This document shows positions 33,057-42,801 of a DNA stretch of 50,675 nt, one piece after another. Origin of the DNA: Bacteroidales bacterium (GTDB lineage Bacteria; Bacteroidota; Bacteroidia; Bacteroidales; UBA7960); NCBI GenBank assembly GCA_007118495.1, contig SKRM01000043.1:1-50675 (forward strand), given 5' to 3'. The notes beneath the pieces are model-generated. The model was not told the origin of the DNA. It saw only the letters and a list, made by a program, of their open reading frames with translations, and searched no databases. The position numbers and the translations under genes are program-made. Numbering within the stretch: the first letter of the stretch is position 1; the number at the start of each line of letters is the position of its first letter.

Positions 33057-34490
33057 TCAACCATCTTCATTGGGTTGCCCCGGCTTGACGGGCACATAGA
33101 TACCCTGCCTGGCTTTTTCATAGTCGGGTATGGTAATCAACTCCCAATACCTTTCAGTGGGCCGGCGTTTTAAAAAAGTTTCCCAATATGCTTCTTTGTT
33201 CATCCACCAGTAATGTATGGCCATACTCCTGTATTGCTGGGTTTGGAAATAGTTAAACCAGATAAGTACAACCAGCAATCCAAATATCGGATACCTGATC
33301 AGTTTACGCTGCCTGAATACAAATGCTATCAGGGCTGCCAGGGGGATGGCCATTACGGCGTATGAATCCACAAAGGCACGTAATCCGAAACCTCCTCCAA
33401 ACCACCATGACCACCATGATGACAAGATGTATATATTCAACAGTTTATACAATAAGATTGGAAGCCATAAGCTACGGAGCTCACTATGCGTTACGATCTT
33501 TGGCCAGGGCAGCAGAAAAATGCCTAAAAAAGCGAAAAACATCAGGGGCGTGTAAACAAACCACCCTTTTTTATAGCTGAACAGGATGTTGGTTATTTGG
33601 GGATTATGCCAAAAGAAGCCTCCGCCTTCTTCTCCGTAGGTGAAATAGAAAAACATTCCCGATACATATTTCCAATATGCAAACTGGGGTATCCAGACCA
33701 GGATAAAAAACAGGGCCATCACCAGGGGAAGGTGCATGTTCTTCGCGTACCAGATTATCCGGTTTTTCAAGGCTCCGAAACTGCCGATATCCCAGAAAAA
33801 GAACAAAACAAGTATGATGATATTGGTTGGCCTGACCAGGCTGATGAAACCTGCCAGCAGTCCTGGTAATATGATGCGTCGCAAAGAGGGCTTTTCATAA
33901 AAGCGGATTGTCAGCCACAGAAATATGGATATCAGGGCAAAGTTGTAACCGTGGGTCATGGCCCCTTCATGGGTGGTGTAATATAACAGGTTTGTTCCCA
34001 TGATTACGGCAACCAGGGTAAATGCGGCCACTTTCTGGTTAACATACCGAAGCAAAACTTTTTTTAGAAATACAGCCCCCAACAAAACATAGAACAGGGC
34101 GCTGAAATTCAAAAAAAAGCGGTAGGGAACCGAGTATCCGTCAGCTTCCCAGCCTGTTAGTGATGCGTAGATATGGGCCACAAAGAAAAAGGGAATGTAC
34201 AATACTGACATCCCCATGGTGGTGATGATGGCTCTTTTTCCGGTTGGAGTTGTTACTGGCCATATCATGTCCCCCAGCTTTTCACGATCGTCGTCAATAA
34301 AATGAAGGGTAAGGTCATTGTAGATAAATACCGCTGGCAGGTAAGCATAGTATGACTTCACATCCCACTCAATGACTCGCCCGCGCGTCCAGTTATGGTG
34401 GTCGAAGTTAATGGCTGTCAGGGCCAGTGCCATGAGTATGATGGCCAGGTTGCAGGGTTTCCTGACGATATGTTGCCAGTTTGAATTCAT
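33057..34490 (-). CDS. Multi-pass membrane protein, probable GT-C type glycosyltransferase
   Basis: A 477-residue membrane protein with about ten hydrophobic helices. An early loop contains WTRGRVIEWDVKSYYAYLPAVF, where the acidic pair sits where GT-C mannosyl- or glucosyltransferases keep their catalytic acid. A Trp-rich late segment (YILSSWWSWWFGGGFGLRAFVDSY) is common in such proteins. No named family was recognised. It follows recO by 37 bp and precedes a membrane GT2 by 46 bp on the same strand, so the pair probably loads and transfers a lipid-linked sugar. Confidence 0.65.
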   Translation of the reverse strand: MNSNWQHIVRKPCNLAIILMALALTAINFDHHNWTRGRVIEWDVKSYYAYLPAVFIYNDLTLHFIDDDREKLGDMIWPVTTPTGKRAIITTMGMSVLYIPFFFVAHIYASLTGWEADGYSVPYRFFLNFSALFYVLLGAVFLKKVLLRYVNQKVAAFTLVAVIMGTNLLYYTTHEGAMTHGYNFALISIFLWLTIRFYEKPSLRRIILPGLLAGFISLVRPTNIIILVLFFFWDIGSFGALKNRIIWYAKNMHLPLVMALFFILVWIPQFAYWKYVSGMFFYFTYGEEGGGFFWHNPQITNILFSYKKGWFVYTPLMFFAFLGIFLLPWPKIVTHSELRSLWLPILLYKLLNIYILSSWWSWWFGGGFGLRAFVDSYAVMAIPLAALIAFVFRQRKLIRYPIFGLLVVLIWFNYFQTQQYRSMAIHYWWMNKEAYWETFLKRRPTERYWELITIPDYEKARQGIYVPVKPGQPNEDG

Positions 34491-34527
34491 GCTTTATTCG
34501 TCAGTTTACTGACTGCTTCAGCCAAAG

Positions 34528-35262
34528 TTACGTTTTTTCACGCAATACCATGGCCAGTATGGTATGTGACTTGATCTCCTGCATCCCATCCAGATGATAT
34601 CTGAAATACCTGATGGTGTGTTCCAGCAATTCTCTGCGGTGAAGGGGAGATATTTTAAGGTGGCCGGATGTATCGGGACGGGCCTGGGATAAGGCGTGAA
34701 AATTTTTACTTAACTCTTCGCTTATGATTTCTTCGCCACCACCCGGTAACCCCTGATAAACACCCTCTCTGAGATTAAAATACCGATGTTTGCTGTCATA
34801 GTTGTTTCTGGGCTCAATACCCAGAAATCGACTCAGCCTGATGAGAAACACCAGGTGAAAGTCAGCGATCCGTCCCGTGGTTTGATCAAGAAACAGAATA
34901 GATTCTTTGATAAAATCAAACAGCGGGGTGTTCTGTTCCTGATTTTTCAGTGACTTAGCCAGTACCTCTGCGAGGAAAACGGCTATGGAGGTTTTGGTTA
35001 TGTCATCATGAATGGTGTGAAATACCTCTCCTATTTGTACTTCGCGGATATGCTGCAACTGGTCACTGGCCTTGTGGTAGGCTTCTATCCGGATGATCGT
35101 AAGGGGCTGAAACAGGTTTTGCCGGATGCGCGATTTGGGTTTCCTGACCCCTTTAACCAAATATGACTGTATGCCCATTTCTCTGGTGAACACCCTTACA
35201 ATAAGGCTGGTGTCTCCGTACTTCAAACTGTGGAGAACGATTGCTTCTGTTTTGGTGATCAT
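34528..35262 (-). CDS. recO: DNA repair protein RecO
   Basis: A 244-residue recombination mediator that helps load RecA on single-stranded DNA with RecR. The N-terminal OB domain is clear (TKTEAIVLHSLKYGDTSLIVRVFTREMG, YLVKGVRKPKSR), followed by a helical C-terminal domain; the four-cysteine zinc site of some RecO proteins is not evident. It starts 16 bp after the porZ-like stop on the same strand and is probably part of the same transcript. Confidence 0.9.
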   Translation of the reverse strand: MITKTEAIVLHSLKYGDTSLIVRVFTREMGIQSYLVKGVRKPKSRIRQNLFQPLTIIRIEAYHKASDQLQHIREVQIGEVFHTIHDDITKTSIAVFLAEVLAKSLKNQEQNTPLFDFIKESILFLDQTTGRIADFHLVFLIRLSRFLGIEPRNNYDSKHRYFNLREGVYQGLPGGGEEIISEELSKNFHALSQARPDTSGHLKISPLHRRELLEHTIRYFRYHLDGMQEIKSHTILAMVLREKT

Positions 35263-35278
35263 TAATCCGGGGTTTTGG

Positions 35279-37609
35279 TTAATGGATAAACATGATCTTG
35301 GTTACGATGGTTTCCTCACCGTCTTCATTGGTAGAAAAGACCAGGTATACACCTGTAGCAGGTCGCCTCCCAAAAAGATCTTGTCCGCTCCATACGGCTT
35401 GCCCTCCCTCAGCAACCGTTTCCCATACCAGGTTGCCGTTGATATCTGTGATCTTGACCCTTGCGTTGCGAACAAGGCCTTTAACAGAGATGTACCCTGC
35501 ATAACCGGGACGAACCGGATTGGGATAGGCGTAAACGTCGCTTTGCTGCCTGATGGAGGCTTCGGTTGCCAGGCCACGGAATGACACAAGCCCGCGATCG
35601 GTTGCAAAAAATACCTCACCTGTCTCACCATTGATGGCGATATCCAAAATGTTATTGGACGGAAGCGGGCTGTTTTGCCGGGTAAAGTGAAATATGGTAC
35701 TTCGTCCGTCTTCTGACAACAGAAAAGCACCCGAGCGGTTTGTCCCAAACCATTTTTTATTTGAACCATCTACCTTTATGGTGGTAACAATTTCAGTTTC
35801 AAGAAGATATCCAGCAAATCCATCTGCCTGCTCAACGACAATGCGCTGGGAGTTAACCGGCTCACCTGAGAAAACCCGCCCGGGGTTGTAAAAAACGGCC
35901 ACCCCTTCTTCAGTACCTGCCCAGATATACCCGTTGTGGTCTACTGCCAGACTATGGATATTGATGTTGTGCAGTCCACCATTATTTGCCTGGGTGGTCA
36001 GACGCCTGGCCTGATAGTCTGCATTGTTTTCCAGGCTGTTTTCTTTGAGAACAAAAATTCCGTTTCTGGGCAATATCACCCACTTTTGCCCTTGATGGTC
36101 AATGATCAGGTCACTTACTACGGTTTGTGATCCATTGAAGCTGCCTTTGGGTGAAAATGATCTCCACTCTCCATTTTCTTTTCTGACAGAGAGGGGGTTT
36201 TCTACTTCAGAATTGGTTACCCAAACATTGCCATGTCTGTCAACAGCTGTCCCACCAATCCTTAATCTGTCATTGTGATCTGTTCGTTTGCGTAAAGTGC
36301 TGTTGTTTTCATCATACCGGGCAACAGGTCCTTCAGGGCCAAGCTCAAGCATTCCTCCCAGCCAGCTTGCCGCATAGACCCTGTCCGGATTCCCCGGGTC
36401 AACACTCATCCTTATGATATCTGCCACAGGCTCCATCACCTGAAACTGAAATCGGTTAAAGCCTGACCACTTACCTTGTTCAAAAAGAAATATCCCGTTC
36501 TGGTTCCATGCGTTTTCTCCCCCATAGCTAACCGCTCCGGGAGCAACCCATATTCGCCCTCCGCCTGAAGCCAGACCAAATGCATTGGCATAGGGTGGGC
36601 CGGGTAGTGTGATCAACTGAAATTCCATGGGGGCCTGCCTTCTGACAAGGCCAAATTGATTATCGGCAACCCAAAGCCTGTCGGTTGCGTCTATCAGGGC
36701 GTCATTGGCTGTTACCACACCGGGATGGTAGCTGGCAAGTTGTTCGGTCAGCTGCATGTTGTGGTCATATATATCAAGCTGACTCTCTCTGGCAATGATA
36801 AGGTGATTCCGGCTTGAACGCATCCCCCTTAATTGGCTTTGGCCAGAAACAGGGGCATGTTGCCAGACATTTTCATGGTATGAAAACAATCTCGCCCCTC
36901 CGGGTGAAATGCGGTAGGCTAATAGCTGTTCTGCATGTACAGTGAGCATTGTGAAGACGCCTGCATGCTGACCTTCGGGAATGACAAGGTCCCAGTTTCT
37001 GTAATCAGCCAGGTTTTCTGTTTGCAGGTGAGCAACCATCAATCCGGCATTGGTTGCGGCATAAATATGGTTGTCATATATGGCCAGATCATGCACGGTT
37101 ACAATGCTTCCAAATGGTCCGATAAACCAGGTATCCATGATCAGGAGCTGATCCAGGCTAAACTCAACGATCCCAAAGCCAGAGGCAATAAATGCCCTGT
37201 TTCCGCTGATCAGTGTATTATTGATGGTCTTACTCCCCAGAATATTTGCCTGCAGAATATCCCGGATATTAATTACTTTTCCATTGCTGAGTATATCCAG
37301 GTTGCCGTTTTCATAACCAATTACCATCAGGTGATGGGTATCCGACCAGGCCAGGCTTGTTATGCCAAAATCACTTAGTCCATGTACTTTGTTGATTCGC
37401 TCCAGGCTTTGGTCTGATTTGTTAAAAACCACCAGCCCATAGGGAGTTGCTCCCACAATTTTTTCGGGAGTTTCGACTATGTCAATGATGCGGTTATTGG
37501 GTAGGTGATGCCTCCAATGGCCTACTGCTATATCGCCTGCCTTGAGCTGCAGGCTGGTTGCTGCGAGATGCAGAAGCAACATGGCACAAAGCAAGCTTAG
37601 AAATTTCAT
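35279..37609 (-). CDS. porZ: PorZ-like T9SS beta-propeller protein with C-terminal sorting domain
   Basis: A 776-residue exported protein. The ATG at 37609 gives a signal peptide (MKFLSLLCAMLLLHLAATS); the longer upstream frame does not. Two propellers built from two-component-regulator-type repeats fill most of the chain (KIVGATPYGLVVFNK, DRLWVADNQFGLVR, GYIWAGTEEGVAVFYN, KKWFGTNRSGAFLLS). The last ~80 residues form a T9SS type A C-terminal domain (YPNPVRPGYAGYISV ... ATGVYLVFS). The architecture and length match Porphyromonas gingivalis PorZ, part of the surface attachment complex that handles T9SS cargo. It is 10 bp downstream of PBP1A and two genes from gldH. Confidence 0.82.
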   Translation of the reverse strand: MKFLSLLCAMLLLHLAATSLQLKAGDIAVGHWRHHLPNNRIIDIVETPEKIVGATPYGLVVFNKSDQSLERINKVHGLSDFGITSLAWSDTHHLMVIGYENGNLDILSNGKVINIRDILQANILGSKTINNTLISGNRAFIASGFGIVEFSLDQLLIMDTWFIGPFGSIVTVHDLAIYDNHIYAATNAGLMVAHLQTENLADYRNWDLVIPEGQHAGVFTMLTVHAEQLLAYRISPGGARLFSYHENVWQHAPVSGQSQLRGMRSSRNHLIIARESQLDIYDHNMQLTEQLASYHPGVVTANDALIDATDRLWVADNQFGLVRRQAPMEFQLITLPGPPYANAFGLASGGGRIWVAPGAVSYGGENAWNQNGIFLFEQGKWSGFNRFQFQVMEPVADIIRMSVDPGNPDRVYAASWLGGMLELGPEGPVARYDENNSTLRKRTDHNDRLRIGGTAVDRHGNVWVTNSEVENPLSVRKENGEWRSFSPKGSFNGSQTVVSDLIIDHQGQKWVILPRNGIFVLKENSLENNADYQARRLTTQANNGGLHNINIHSLAVDHNGYIWAGTEEGVAVFYNPGRVFSGEPVNSQRIVVEQADGFAGYLLETEIVTTIKVDGSNKKWFGTNRSGAFLLSEDGRSTIFHFTRQNSPLPSNNILDIAINGETGEVFFATDRGLVSFRGLATEASIRQQSDVYAYPNPVRPGYAGYISVKGLVRNARVKITDINGNLVWETVAEGGQAVWSGQDLFGRRPATGVYLVFSTNEDGEETIVTKIMFIH

Positions 37610-37619
37610 CTGGAAGATT

Positions 37620-39875
37620 TTAGAACACGTCGCGACGGAAATAATCTCTGGGCCTTTCGGCTTGTTGCACCTTTGAACAGTCAGTTTCAAAATGAGGGCG
37701 ATTCAGGGGTTGTTCGAAATCATCTTTCGACACATTGAGAGTTGGGTCGGCATATACCCTGGTCATGAACTCTGCCCATATGGGCAGCGATGTATTGGCC
37801 CCTTGTCCGAGTGACAGGTCACGAAACCTGATACCCCGGTCTTCGCCTCCAACCCAGACTCCTGCAACCAAATCAGGGGTTATGCCGACAAACCATCCAT
37901 CAGAGTTGCTCTGCGTGGTTCCTGTTTTACCTGCAATGGGATGGTTGAAACCATATCGCCAGCTCAATCTTCGTCCGGTGCCTTCAGATACGACACCTTT
38001 CATAAGTTCGAGCATCAGCCAGGCGGTTTCTTCGCTCATGGCTTCTTCTCTGTGTGGAGTGAATGACTCAATCAGGTTGCCGCTTTGGTCTTCAATATGG
38101 GTAATGAAAGTGGGTTCAATGTATACGCCTTTATTTGCAAATGTGGCCTGTGCTCCCACGATTTCATACACTGAAAGATCGGGCGTCCCCAGGGCAATGG
38201 CATAATAGGGTTCAATTGGACTTTTCACCCCCATGCGCCTGACCAGCCCAATGAGGGCTTCGGGTGAGTATCGCCGCATCAGGAATGCCGATATGTAATT
38301 GGTCGAATTGGCCAGGGCCCATTGCAGGGTGACCATCTCGCCTTCACGGTCATCACTTGAATTCTTGGGCTCCCAAACATCGCCATTGGGTAACTCGATG
38401 GCTACCGGGGTGTTTGGTATCTGTGTGCAGGGACCGAACTCTCCCTCTTGCATTGCCAGGGTGTATAAGAAGGGTTTGAATACTGATCCTACCTGTCGGC
38501 GGCTTCCTGTTACATGGTCAAATTTAAAATGCCTGAAATCGTTGCCACCCACGTAGGCTTTTACATGCCCGGTCTGAGGCTCAACAGCCATCATGCCTGC
38601 ATTTAAGAAATGCTTGTAATACCAGATACTGTCAAGGGGCGACATAATGGTATCAATATCACCATGCCATGAAAACACACGCATCGGAACGGGTTCACGA
38701 AAGTTGGCGAGGATGGAGTCTTGCGAAACGCCGGCATTCTGAAGACTTCTGAACCTGTCAGACCGGCGTATGGAGTTGTTGATGTTTCTGTCAATTTGTT
38801 CCTGGCTAAGATCTCTGTCATATGGTGCATTGTTATAACCCCTCCAGTGTCTGAAAAAGGCTGGCTGCAGATCATTGGCCATGTGCACCCGAACAGCTTC
38901 TTCAGCATATTGTTGCATTCGGGAATCAATGGTGGTATATATTCTCAGTCCATCGCGGTAGATATCGTAATGGCTTCCGTCAGGCTTAATACGGGCCTGG
39001 CCCCATGCCCTTAATTCATTTCTGAGGTATTCTCTCAGGTAGGTAGCAATCCCGGTGTGCTGATCCTGGATGTTAAAATTTGACATATCCAGAGGAATTG
39101 CGCGAATGGAGTCTAGTTGAGCCGGAGTCAGATATTGGTACCTGGCCATCTGTGTGAGTACAACCTGCCTTCTGTTAAAAGCCCTTTGCGGATTTCTGAC
39201 AGGGTGGTACCATGAAGGGGCTTTGAGCAAACCAACCAGCAGGGCGGCCTCTTCAGCTTTAAGAGAATCGGGTGTTGTGTTGAAGTAGGTCATTGATGCG
39301 GTTTTTATACCAAATGCATGGCTGCCAAAATCAACCGTATTAAGGTACATGGCTATGATCTCATCTTTGGTATAGTTACGTTCAAGTTTTGCTGCAGTGA
39401 CCCACTCTTTTAGTTTGATTATCACAATTTGAAATACCGAGGGGCTTTCCTGACGGGGAAAAAGATTTTTTGCCAGCTGCTGGCTCAGTGTGCTTCCACC
39501 CCCGGCGCTTCTTTGCCCTCCGATAATATTCCTGAATAATACCCGGAAAATACTCCTGATGTCAACTCCTGAATGGTAGCGAAAGCGGATATCTTCAGTT
39601 GCCAGCAATGCATTGATCATATTGGGCGATATCTCATTGTAATTAACATTCGACCGGTTATGAATGTAGAAGGTACCCAACAAAGCCCCGTCAGCCGAAT
39701 AGATTTCACTGGCCAGGTTGCTTTTTGGGTTTTCCAATTCTTCAAATGAAGGCATAAAGCCCCATAAGCCAATGGATATGGTGAAAAAAAGCAAAAAGGC
39801 CAGCACCACGGGTGAGATAAACAAAAGCCAGAAAGCCAATGTATATTTTCGCTTTTTTAAAACCTGTTTGGTCAT
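37620..39875 (-). CDS. Penicillin-binding protein 1A, bifunctional peptidoglycan synthase
   Basis: A 751-residue class A PBP that polymerises and cross-links peptidoglycan. An N-terminal membrane anchor (residues ~11-40) precedes the GT51 domain with Glu94 (ATEDIRFRYHSG) and GGSTLSQQLAKNLF (127-139). The transpeptidase domain carries SVFK (Ser464), SxN as STN (524-526) and KTGTTQSNSDGWFVG. All catalytic residues are present. It lies between gldH (50 bp) and porZ (10 bp) on the same strand, so cell-wall synthesis and T9SS/gliding genes may share a transcript. Confidence 0.95.
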   Translation of the reverse strand: MTKQVLKKRKYTLAFWLLFISPVVLAFLLFFTISIGLWGFMPSFEELENPKSNLASEIYSADGALLGTFYIHNRSNVNYNEISPNMINALLATEDIRFRYHSGVDIRSIFRVLFRNIIGGQRSAGGGSTLSQQLAKNLFPRQESPSVFQIVIIKLKEWVTAAKLERNYTKDEIIAMYLNTVDFGSHAFGIKTASMTYFNTTPDSLKAEEAALLVGLLKAPSWYHPVRNPQRAFNRRQVVLTQMARYQYLTPAQLDSIRAIPLDMSNFNIQDQHTGIATYLREYLRNELRAWGQARIKPDGSHYDIYRDGLRIYTTIDSRMQQYAEEAVRVHMANDLQPAFFRHWRGYNNAPYDRDLSQEQIDRNINNSIRRSDRFRSLQNAGVSQDSILANFREPVPMRVFSWHGDIDTIMSPLDSIWYYKHFLNAGMMAVEPQTGHVKAYVGGNDFRHFKFDHVTGSRRQVGSVFKPFLYTLAMQEGEFGPCTQIPNTPVAIELPNGDVWEPKNSSDDREGEMVTLQWALANSTNYISAFLMRRYSPEALIGLVRRMGVKSPIEPYYAIALGTPDLSVYEIVGAQATFANKGVYIEPTFITHIEDQSGNLIESFTPHREEAMSEETAWLMLELMKGVVSEGTGRRLSWRYGFNHPIAGKTGTTQSNSDGWFVGITPDLVAGVWVGGEDRGIRFRDLSLGQGANTSLPIWAEFMTRVYADPTLNVSKDDFEQPLNRPHFETDCSKVQQAERPRDYFRRDVF

Positions 39876-39925
39876 ATCAGAACTTGGTTATTAGTGTTTT
39901 TTTAACGTAGGTGAGGGGGGTTTTA

Positions 39926-40399
39926 TTATTTTTTGTCAATCCGGATACCCACATCAGCTATCCCCCCAAGATCAGTTTCACGCATTCCCTGGTAGATTGT
40001 AAATCTGTAAGTTCCTGCCTGGGGAAACCACACATCGTCGCGGAAAAGAAACCTGTTGAAGCGCATATGCCCCAGGCCCCTTCCTGTCCAGTTGCCTCTG
40101 GTGTCAGCCAGAACACATTCTATGGTATCCCGAAGTATCCTGTTGTCAGGAAATTCAATCTCCAAAAAAAGGAATAAATTCCTGTATCTGTAGTCAGTTG
40201 TATTTCTGACGTCAAGATATAGTTCGTGTAGTGACAGGGTATCCTGTATCTCTGCATCAAAAACAATACCATCACTGTAGTGCCAACCAGAAATGGGAAT
40301 TGACTGGTTATCCTGATAAACAACAGCTGTCTGGCATGACCAGCATCCAATCAGACAAAATAAAATAACAATCAGGTGGTTATATCTGATGGTTTGCAT
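39926..40399 (-). CDS. gldH: Gliding motility lipoprotein GldH
   Basis: A 157-residue lipoprotein. The signal peptide ends in FCLIGC, with Cys19 in a good lipobox (Cys22 is an alternative). The body has the GldH pattern: YQDNQSIPISGWHYSDGIVFDAEI, YRYRNLFLFLEIEFP, RDTIECVLADTRGNWTGRGLGHM, TYRFTIYQGMRETDLGGIADVGIRI. GldH is needed for gliding in Flavobacterium and occurs in many T9SS-bearing, non-gliding Bacteroidota. It lies 14 bp after the PSP1/RicT-like gene and 50 bp before PBP1A. Confidence 0.9.
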   Translation of the reverse strand: MQTIRYNHLIVILFCLIGCWSCQTAVVYQDNQSIPISGWHYSDGIVFDAEIQDTLSLHELYLDVRNTTDYRYRNLFLFLEIEFPDNRILRDTIECVLADTRGNWTGRGLGHMRFNRFLFRDDVWFPQAGTYRFTIYQGMRETDLGGIADVGIRIDKK

Positions 40400-40413
40400 G
40401 AACGGACAATTTC

Positions 40414-41595
40414 TTATTGTGGTGGCGCATTCTTATTGTTCCTGCCTCTTTTGCGTCTTTTTTTGTTTTTTCGGACGTTGTCAGGCGGATTGTCAAAACG
40501 GGTCAGACTATCTTCAAGTCCGTTGGCATTTGTACCTGTCAGGTTATCGGGAGCTTCTTCTGTTATAGTATCCGGATCGAGCAGGTCATCAGGTTTTCGT
40601 TTGTTCTTGTTGAGTTCAATGATCTCTTTGACACGTTCGGCCGGAACCATGATGATTTGCCCTGGACTTTCCTTATATGAGTACCCTATTTGCTGACGCA
40701 ATACGTCCATTTTCTGGAAGAAAGCTGAACCCTTGCGGGTTAACAGTTCTACACTTGTATCAGGCATGTTTTTAAGCAGGTCTTCGTAGCAGCTGTTTTC
40801 GTAGTTAATGCAACACTTTAGCTTACTACACTGCCCTGCCAGTTTCTGCGGGTTCAGTGATAATTGCTGGGTGCGTGCACTATTGGTGGATACTGATCTG
40901 AACTTGGTCAACCATGTGGCGCAACATAACTCTCTGCCACATGACCCGATGCCTCCCAACCGGCTGGCTTCTTGCCGCATACCAATTTGCCGCATTTCAA
41001 TGCGCACGCCAAATGCATCAGCCAGAACACGGATCAATTCTCTGAAATCGACTCTGTCATCAGCTGTGTAGTAAAAGATGGCCTTGGTGCGATCACCCTG
41101 ATATTCAACATCGCTGATCTTCATTTCAAGTTTCAGTTCAGAAGCATGTTCTCTTGATCGATACATGGTAGAGTCTTCATGCTTTACGGCAGTTACCCAT
41201 TTTTCTATATCTGAAACTTTGGCCTTTCTGTATACACGCTTAAGGTCAGGATTTTTAGGGTCGGCTTTTTTGCTCCTCATTTGCAGCTTAACCACCTCGC
41301 CTGTGAGGGTTACAATTCCAATATCATGTCCGGGTAATGCTTCAACAGCCACAATGTCACCGGTTTTTAAATCAAGTTCAGGTGATGTCCTGAAAAACTC
41401 TTTCCGGCTATTTTTAAAGCGGATTTCGACCACATCAGAGGGAGGGAATACTTCAGGAGGAGAAATATGTTTGAGCCAGTCAAAAGCATCCAGTTTGTTG
41501 CATGAATGTTTGAACACGTCAAGTTGGCGTGTGTGAGGCTGCGGAGCACATTTGCAACCCCTTGACATGAACCCCTGATCGTTGTTATTCTCCAA
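40414..41595 (-). CDS. ricT: PSP1 domain protein (RicT/YaaT-like)
   Basis: A 393-residue cytoplasmic protein with a central PSP1 domain (residues ~50-300). Conserved segments are VEIRFKNSRKEFFRTSPELDLKTGDIVAVE, FYYTADDRVDFRELIRVLADAFGVRIEMRQIG, GGIGSCGRELCC and LAGQCSKLKCCINYE. The Cys-rich parts match the iron-sulfur ligands of the Bacillus RicA-RicF-RicT complex, which affects RNase Y. The ~80-residue C-terminal tail is basic and low in complexity (NVRKNKKRRKRGRNN). RicA and RicF are not adjacent. It lies between holB and gldH on one strand; the holB-ricT order is common. Confidence 0.88.
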   Translation of the reverse strand: MENNNDQGFMSRGCKCAPQPHTRQLDVFKHSCNKLDAFDWLKHISPPEVFPPSDVVEIRFKNSRKEFFRTSPELDLKTGDIVAVEALPGHDIGIVTLTGEVVKLQMRSKKADPKNPDLKRVYRKAKVSDIEKWVTAVKHEDSTMYRSREHASELKLEMKISDVEYQGDRTKAIFYYTADDRVDFRELIRVLADAFGVRIEMRQIGMRQEASRLGGIGSCGRELCCATWLTKFRSVSTNSARTQQLSLNPQKLAGQCSKLKCCINYENSCYEDLLKNMPDTSVELLTRKGSAFFQKMDVLRQQIGYSYKESPGQIIMVPAERVKEIIELNKNKRKPDDLLDPDTITEEAPDNLTGTNANGLEDSLTRFDNPPDNVRKNKKRRKRGRNNKNAPPQ

Positions 41596-41638
41596 AGCTT
41601 AAATAATTTATCACACAAAGTTAGCAAATAATCCGGGA

Positions 41639-42775
41639 TTAGCCTGCACCAACCCTCATCAGTCTGACCAGTTGAAATGACAGGTCGGTGAACAGAATCT
41701 TTGGGTTGGCATTCCTTTCCAGGTGATTGATAGCCAGGTGAAAAGCATCCACTACTTCGGTCGCATTTTTGTGGTTAACGTAGGGAGAAAAGTTTTTAAT
41801 GAAAGTTGCTTCTTCACCCTCTAGCCTGATCAGCTCATGGGCATGATAATTCTGCAATACGCAAAGCCGGAATAGCTTCAGACCGTATTGAAGGAATGAT
41901 TTTTGTCTTTCTCTTCCGGCTCTTGAGGTTTGTTCAACCCATTTAAGTATTCCGGCTGTTTGGTTCTTAAAACAAAAACGCATCCACTCTCTGAATGAGT
42001 GAAAATCGGCCATTTGGCCTTCATCTTGTTTTAGCAGCCTCAATGCTTCATGCATATTTCCCTCAGACAAAAATGAAATGGTACCGGCTCTTTTTGGGTC
42101 GAGTTGTTGCTTGCTGATGAGTTCAGCTTTGACGCTTTCTTCACCCGGAAGCGGGACTTTTAGTATTTGTGCCCTTGATAAGATGGTTTTGAGTATCTGA
42201 TCTTTGTTTTCGGCTATGAGCAGAAACAGGGTTTTTTCGGGAGGCTCCTCCAAAACCTTGAGTAATTTGGGCGCGGCCTGGTAGTAGAACTTCTCGGCCA
42301 TATAAACAACAATGATCTTATATGGACTCTCATATGATTTCAGACCCAGTATTCGAATAATGTCGTTACAGTCTTCTGCATTGATAATGGCCTGCTTATT
42401 TTCAATGCCCATTTTCTTAAGCCAGTCAAGAAATGAAAAATATGGTTGCTGAAGGATTAATTCACGCCATTGCCTGAGGAATAATTTACTGCTTACGTTC
42501 TTTGAATGCTCATTGTTTGGCGCGTTGGGAAAAAAGAAGTGCAAGTCAGGATGCTCCATCTTGTTTATTTTCAAACAAGATGGACAAAAGCCGCAGGCGT
42601 CTGTCTCTTTTTTATCGCGGCATTGTACAAACCTTGCAAAAGCCAGGGCAAGTGGCAAAGTTCCGCTGCCTTCAGCACCCAGAAACAACTGGGTGTGACT
42701 TATTCTGCCCTGGAGTGTATTGGTTATTAGTTGTTTTTTTAAGTCTTTGTGACCAACAACATCAGAAAACATCAT
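41639..42775 (-). CDS. holB: DNA polymerase III subunit delta'
   Basis: A 378-residue clamp-loader subunit. It has the AAA+ fold of the DnaX/HolB family, with SHTQLFLGAEGSGTLPLALAFARF where a P-loop would be. The lysine is replaced, so it should not bind ATP, as expected for delta'. A four-Cys zinc module follows (CRDKKETDACGFCPSC), then KIIVVYMAEKFYYQAAPKLLKVLEEPPEKTLFLLIAE. It is the first gene of the long minus-strand run ending at 31922, with promoter elements at 42832-42802. ATG 42772 is an alternative start. Confidence 0.92.
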   Translation of the reverse strand: MMFSDVVGHKDLKKQLITNTLQGRISHTQLFLGAEGSGTLPLALAFARFVQCRDKKETDACGFCPSCLKINKMEHPDLHFFFPNAPNNEHSKNVSSKLFLRQWRELILQQPYFSFLDWLKKMGIENKQAIINAEDCNDIIRILGLKSYESPYKIIVVYMAEKFYYQAAPKLLKVLEEPPEKTLFLLIAENKDQILKTILSRAQILKVPLPGEESVKAELISKQQLDPKRAGTISFLSEGNMHEALRLLKQDEGQMADFHSFREWMRFCFKNQTAGILKWVEQTSRAGRERQKSFLQYGLKLFRLCVLQNYHAHELIRLEGEEATFIKNFSPYVNHKNATEVVDAFHLAINHLERNANPKILFTDLSFQLVRLMRVGAG

Positions 42776-42801
42776 CTTATCTGAACTGGCTTTTGAACTG
42801 T

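Noticed and set aside
41639-42775. holB called as a broken ATPase because the P-loop lysine is missing
   Set aside because: Delta' subunits normally lack ATP binding, so the change is expected and is not a sign of decay.
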